A DNA stretch of 64,000 nt from Glandiceps talaboti. Lineage: Eukaryota; Hemichordata; Enteropneusta; Spengelidae. The notes beneath the pieces were generated by a model. The model searched no databases. It saw nothing but the letters and a program-made list of their open reading frames with translations, and was not told the origin of the DNA. A program made the translations under genes and the position numbers. The DNA is taken from NCBI RefSeq assembly GCF_964340395.1, contig NC_135563.1, positions 21,518,151 through 21,582,150 on the forward strand, written 5' to 3'. Shown here piece after piece: positions 59,701 to 64,000 of this stretch; position 1 is the first letter of the stretch, and each line of letters starts with the position of its first letter.

Positions 59701-62700
59701 ATGAATATTAATTAGATGAACAATACATATTCATGACTATCTGAAGGAAATCCTACACATGTGATTATGTTTACCATTTAGACTAATTCTGATACAAAAT
59801 GTAAGTATAAATAATGTTCCAGTTGACAAGATAAATTTGATATGTATATAAATTATTAAATCAAATCCACCATGATTATTTGCTTTATTTAATTATTAAA
59901 TTGAGTTCAGATGTCCACAGGGATTCATTAATCACATTATCAATCAGTAACTTATAGTCATGTTTACCTTTAACATTTCTGTCAATGAATATTTCTATTT
60001 TGCACATCTAGAGGCGATGCGGAGGGCATAGCTAGTCCTTAGAGCATGATAATTCTTTTAAATTGCAATGTTAAAATCCTCTCTTGCTTAGCTATTTATT
60101 ATTTGTGTACAAACAAAATATCCCCTTGGTAGAAAGGAGATTTTATAATGCAATTTGAATTTTGGGAAAATGTAAAGTAGGTTCATTTAAATAACCTATT
60201 TCACATGCACCATTCTCTTATAATTCAATCAAACACTAATTAGTGTTATGTAGAGTCAAATTCTTTTGTTCAGGACTATCTTTTTCTATAGTGCCGCCAC
60301 ACAACTGTTTTCACATAGATCTAAGTTTTAATCATAACCCAAGCTGGGCCTTTACAGGGTCCATGAATGTTTACAACATCACAGTTCCCTTATTAACATA
60401 TTTGTAGGCCAGCTAATGTATAACTGACTGTGTTCCCATACAACCTGGGTTAACAACCCTTATTCAGATAACACGCTTTCATACTTTATTTTAACTCATT
60501 GCCTTCCATTCAAAATTTCCTAACAAAGCCAACTGATGCATTCAGATACATACACAGTCATCAATCAACTCAAAAGTACTACAGTACATGACTTGCCATG
60601 CAGGCATCTACCTCGCAAGGTTGTCAAAGAATGGATTCTATCATTACTGTTAACATTCAGTGTAAATATGTACCAGAAAGTGGTTATTTCAAGTGACTTG
60701 ACAGCAATTATTGTAGTCTCTAAACTCTGGATGAACTTGTATAGGAAGTTTGAACAAGATGACACCATCAAATAAGCCAAAACTTATTGTAATCTACAGT
60801 GTAGCCTCTCAACCTCGATGCACCTTTATTTGAGACTCTGAGTTTGTTTGGAAATTTGAACAAGATGCTCGTGTCAAACAATCCAACACATAATTGTAAT
60901 CTGCACACAGAACTCTATCTTTGGTACATGTATAATACATGGGATTTAGTTTTGTACAAAACAACCTGAAATGTGAGCCAGTGTAATTGTACAGCAGCAC
61001 AAGAAACCACTAATGACATGACTGTCAGTCTCAATGAAGTCCTGAACTCTATAGCAAAACACCATCATTTCAATTGGAAGAGATTCTACAATGATGTATT
61101 TGTCATCAAAACATGCCTTGAGAATTCTAAGTACAGAGGCAGCATGCCAATTGATAGTTATCACACAGAATTAATCAATCTTACATTCACAATACTTCTA
61201 CTATCATCCATCATTTAATGTATACTGTACTATCTAAATTACCAAACATATCACTAACACCAGTTTAACATCTAAATTACCAAAACATATCTCTAACTAA
61301 CACTTTTTTTCAGCTGACTTTTTCACTACTGGCTGGAACAGAAATAGTTGTTACTTACATGTACTCCAACTAATAGAATTTAGATAATGAATAGTTTGAA
61401 TTACTTAAAGTAATTTTCATACAGACACCTGGTAAAATATATAGGGGCTTTAGAGGCATTGGTAGATTTCAACTACTGTACACATCTTTCATAACAGAAA
61501 CATTGCCTGACTTACATCTCTTACTCATACCCATAACAATTGTCCACCAATTGTCAATGTATTTTGCAGTTATGAAGTTAAGAATTCACATAATAACTAT
61601 ATATTTCAATAATAATCATATGGTAATTTGCTTTTTTTGTCCAGGCAAACCAAACACTAATTTTTGTGTATCCAATTCAAACTTTCATTGATAAAAAGTA
61701 AATACATTGACTAAGCAATTGTATTGCACATCTATTTAACATCTTTTACTGCCCAGTTTTGATAGCTCAACCTGCAATTACTTTACTTAGACTTTAGTGA
61801 TATCAAATTATTATAATAGTGACTATAATATGTTATCATTGGTATTTCATCAGTGCAAAGTAAATATCTCATCTTAGTGTAAAGTATCTGGTTATGAGTG
61901 AACAAACAAATAGTTATTATCCACTTGAATACTTTGAATCTGAGAACCAGTGAATTCAGGACTCCAATTTAACTTGCTTGTCAGATTTGAACTAGTGAAC
62001 TGTTTCAGATAGGGTTTTCTATATTGAGTAGTCTAGACATAATATTTAGTAGCCCATCATGTGTGCCCAGGACCACACTAATTTCAAGCCCTGTGAATGT
62101 GTATTGTATAACTTAAAGTCTGTGAACAGTACATGCAGGAACAAAGTAGTTTTGTTTGTTCACACTTTCACATTTACTGACTGTAGATCTAACTCTATCT
62201 AGTTTACAACTTGGAATTATTTGTATGATGCACTGCATTAATTAGGTACGATCTACCCTAGTTTTCCAGTCACTTGCATGATACATGCATTACTATAATA
62301 ATCTGTCTATGAGTTTTACCATATTTCTTTTCATCAAAGTTTATGTGGCATTGTTACCAGTGTTCAAAAACCTTCACAAAATCTGTGTTTGGTATAATGT
62401 TTATGAATAACTGTTGTGGAAAAGACCACAAAAATTGTTCTCAATAATATGAATATTTCAGATTTATTTCCAGATAACAAATCCACCATTCACTCATCAT
62501 AGATAACATCATTTCTCTATGCAAATTTTATTGAAAATATAAAGTATATAAGACAAGAACTTAGAAATGAATGCTAGGGGAATTTAGTGATTTATATAAT
62601 TCTGTCCATCCATGCAATGATAAACACAACTGTCAAGATGTGATTTTGTGTAAACATTAGGTGTCTAGGGTTATGTGCTATGACCTTAAACGTCAGATTT

Positions 62701-63748
62701 GCATAGTGCATACTTCTGACAGGTAACTTCATAGTCAGGGGTTACATCACTTTATAATCTACTTACATTAATGATATTTATTCCTGAACATCACTTTTAG
62801 TTGCTGTTTCACTTCACAGAATAAAATCATGTTATTGTTTCACAATGCAGTAAAACATCATTTTAGTATTTCACTACACAGTAAAACCAATCTGGGTAGT
62901 GCCTGAGATGTGTCTAATATTGTTACACTCTGAAGCACTGACAAATGTATTCATTTAACAGTCATTCACATGTAAATAATTACCAGACACAATACACAAA
63001 AACAATTAGTGAATATTTAACATAATTCTTAATTTGACATAAATTCTTTCCTGTACATCGTCTGTTTCTTCACAAATACAAAAGTTATCAACCACAACGT
63101 CAAGATAAGATGATAACACACACCACATACAACACTGATGATTTTTTAATCCAAAACTACTTAGCTTGATAACAATCCACAATCGTTCTTTTCATGTTTT
63201 AGGACACACAGTACACTTTTTGCCAATTGTTAACCTGTACTTTGTACTCAGTATGTATTTTGTTAGATATTTGTAATATTTTATAATTTTAGTCACAGAC
63301 TTTCTATGTTAATGTTATTACTTTTGTTCATGTCCTATTGCGAAAATGAACACAGTTGACAGTATAATGTGTATACCGTGAAATCAAATTTCATCTGTGT
63401 TGTAAAACTGTATAAAAGTACTATTTATTCCCATCTGATTTTCTAAGTACTATGAGTTTGGAACAAAGGTTGACTTCTATACATGGGCAGTGCCAGTATA
63501 TACCTGTTGCCATTCTTGGTGAATAATGAAATCATTCACTCAATCCATAAAAGTGTTTATTGATTTATAATAAAACCTGTAGCAATGATGTCAAATACAA
63601 TCACAAGACAAAAATCTGAGACAAGGTCAAAAGTACTTACCTGTGTGACTAAGGGCTCCAGTGTCTTTTCAACTGAATATGTTCTGATTTCTAGATCCTT
63701 GGGATCCCATTTCAATGTGATAGACCCAAGTGATGATAGGCTAGACAT
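44193..63748 (-). CDS. CTNNA: Alpha-catenin, 18 coding exons
   Basis: It links beta-catenin/cadherin at adherens junctions to F-actin. Exons: 63748-63641, 55148-54959, 54684-54518, 54257-54138, 53694-53605, 52929-52753, 52116-51913, 51645-51565, 50671-50426, 49858-49702, 49199-48999, 48352-48201, 47624-47552, 47073-46991, 46568-46387, 45573-45333, 44907-44779, 44348-44193. They sum to 2757 nt (918 aa; vertebrate alpha-E is about 906) with phase kept throughout. The N-terminal beta-catenin-binding/dimerisation domain (LKWDPKDLEIRT, SNKKKGKSKKAHVL, GEFADDPCSSAKRGNMVRAA) spans to about 284. The M domain starts at RPSLEERLESIISGAALMAD and holds the vinculin-binding helix region (KKTRDLRRQLRKAVVDHVSD). 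The actin-binding domain includes LAKQMCMIMMEMTDFTR, YCHQLNICSKVKADVQ and KASYVASTKY. A 3' splice site at 63769/63770 puts a 5' UTR exon outside the window. The acidic linker after exon 12 is longer and more Asp/Glu-rich than in vertebrates. Confidence 0.96.
44726..44763. repeat. (AAC)n microsatellite
   Basis: About 12 AAC units, ending roughly 15 bp from the donor of alpha-catenin exon 17. Confidence 0.95.
44990..45310. repeat. Dispersed repeat, diverged copy of the 26.7-kb family
   Basis: It shares CCCACACTGGCACT, ATACTGGTATATATTTATCTG and a GGTATTGCACTG-like core in the same order as 26730-27415. It lies in the intron between alpha-catenin exons 16 and 17. Confidence 0.55.
46620..46720. 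repeat. Short direct duplication in an alpha-catenin intron
   Basis: GTGGCCAACTTTAACT occurs twice about 60 bp apart with related flanks. Confidence 0.6.
47762..48215. repeat. 30-bp tandem repeat (90-bp higher-order) from the exon 12 donor
   Basis: On the minus strand, about 15 units follow the pattern ATGAACAGGGTAAGACACTT, ATGGGAAGAGTAAGACACTT, ATGAAAAGGGTAAAGCACTT, GTGAACAACATGAGTCACTT. The first unit is the real exon 12 end and donor (ATGAACAGG|GTAAGAC, edge 48201). Three 30-bp variants alternate in a 90-bp period. Confidence 0.9.
50085..50400 (+). mobile_element. tRNA-derived SINE, full length
   Basis: The head has polymerase III promoter boxes: A-box-like TGGTTAGCGTGACTGG (50099-50114) and B-box GGTTCGAGCC (50134-50143), 19 bases apart. 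A conserved-looking body follows (TTGGGCAAGATTTGAACCAC, CAACCCAGCTGTATAATTGG). The tail GTAAAACGCTATATAAGAAC plus TTATTATTATT resembles a LINE 3' end. It lies in the intron between alpha-catenin exons 9 and 10, antisense to the gene. Confidence 0.8.
52568..52603 (-). CDS. CTNNA: Candidate alternative 36-nt microexon of alpha-catenin
   Basis: In the intron before exon 7, minus-strand sequence after a GTAG acceptor and before CAG|GTGGGG encodes CIVRNPPDYNKQ. Exon 7 itself begins QCIVMNPADYNEV. The similarity extends into the upstream intron, so this is a partial duplication of the exon 7 start. It is 12 codons, phase 0 at both ends and stop-free, so it could be included without breaking the frame. 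Alternatively it is a decaying duplicate that is never spliced. Confidence 0.4.
54289..54322 (+). mobile_element. Truncated SINE head
   Basis: GTGATGGTCAAATGGTTAGAGTGACTGG (28 bases, key part TGGTTAGAGTGACTGG) matches the A-box region of the SINE at 50085. The similarity then stops. Confidence 0.45.
57575..57730. repeat. Dispersed repeat in intron 1, copy 1 of 3
   Basis: It shares TTTTGTTTAGGACCAAC-like and TAGGATTACATAGAAT-like sequence, in order, with 59360-59520, and a weaker form with 60230-60360. Class unknown. Confidence 0.45.
59360..59520. repeat. Dispersed repeat in intron 1, copy 2 of 3
   Basis: It contains TTAGGATTACATAGGAATAG, TTTTGTTTTGACCAAATTTT and a CTTGACATGGGTCTTT end, paralleling 57575-57730. 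Confidence 0.45.
60230..60360. repeat. Dispersed repeat in intron 1, copy 3 of 3
   Basis: The most diverged copy: TTATGTAGAGTCAAATTCTT, TTTGTTCAGGACTATCTTTT and CAAGCTGGGCCTTTAC align in order with the other two. Confidence 0.4.
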
Positions 63749-64000
63749 TTTAATTATATACAAAGTACTCTGTAAAGAGACAAAAGGGTATATTTCTATT
63801 GATGATTTAATGTTGGTAGAAAAATATGACATTTTTTGTTACACAAAGGCTCCAAACAAAATCATACAAAATATAAATACATTTTGTATTAGCACAGATG
63901 TATTTCGCCCCACTAACATGGGGTTATAAAACCTTTGGTATATCTCATATGTCGCCAGATAATTCAGGGATATTTATAGACTTTATAAAAGTTGTAGTTG

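Larger units (their letters stand above)
55149..63640. other. Alpha-catenin intron 1 (8.5 kb)
   Basis: No coding exon was found on either strand; open frames are short and A/T-rich. It starts with a C homopolymer (about 55281-55302). It carries dispersed repeats (57575-57730, 59360-59520, 60230-60360) and a second repeated block near 58455-58540 and 61975-62100. Confidence 0.6.

Overview
This is a eukaryotic, almost certainly animal, nuclear window. Genes are split by GT-AG introns, the sequence is AT-rich and crowded with microsatellites, minisatellites and small inverted-repeat transposons, and the coding content includes a metazoan alpha-catenin and a type-II M1 aminopeptidase. The alpha-catenin resembles the vertebrate protein, and the repeat texture fits a marine invertebrate deuterostome (hemichordate, cephalochordate or echinoderm). 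That placement is inference only.

Layout. 1-7.5 kb holds no gene: two groups of inverted-repeat mobile elements (about 785-2961 and 3419-7021), a nested MITE and a minisatellite. 8.08-19.73 kb (minus strand) is an 18-exon aminopeptidase N-like gene that splices in frame to 956 aa; its introns hold the densest microsatellites in the window. 23.05-25.89 kb (plus) is a 3-exon SLC16 / monocarboxylate-transporter-like gene (489 aa). 26.7-31.6 kb is mostly tandem and dispersed repeats. 33.9 to about 28.1 kb (minus) is a small unrecognised gene with three well-supported exons and an uncertain 3' end. It lies head-to-head, about 315 bp away, with a 6-exon plus-strand gene (34.23-40.10 kb) that joins an RII-alpha-like dimerisation/docking (R2D2) domain to a DUF3987 P-loop-like domain (702 aa). 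44.19-63.75 kb (minus) is an 18-coding-exon alpha-catenin (918 aa) with an 8.5-kb first intron.

The genes show no shared pathway: a membrane ectopeptidase, a solute carrier, an unknown protein, a docking/ATPase-like fusion and a junction-cytoskeleton linker. Exon boundaries were read by hand from splice consensus, protein-family similarity and phase. All four complete models keep phase through every junction.

Points most worth following up: (1) the R2D2-DUF3987 fusion with a degenerate P-loop; (2) four places where a tandem duplication straddles a real splice site and copies the donor or acceptor; (3) a 36-nt, in-phase duplicate of the start of alpha-catenin exon 7, flanked by splice sites (candidate cassette microexon); (4) a compound fold-back element with a 6-bp target duplication; (5) a three-copy MITE family, one copy with a 9-11 bp target duplication.
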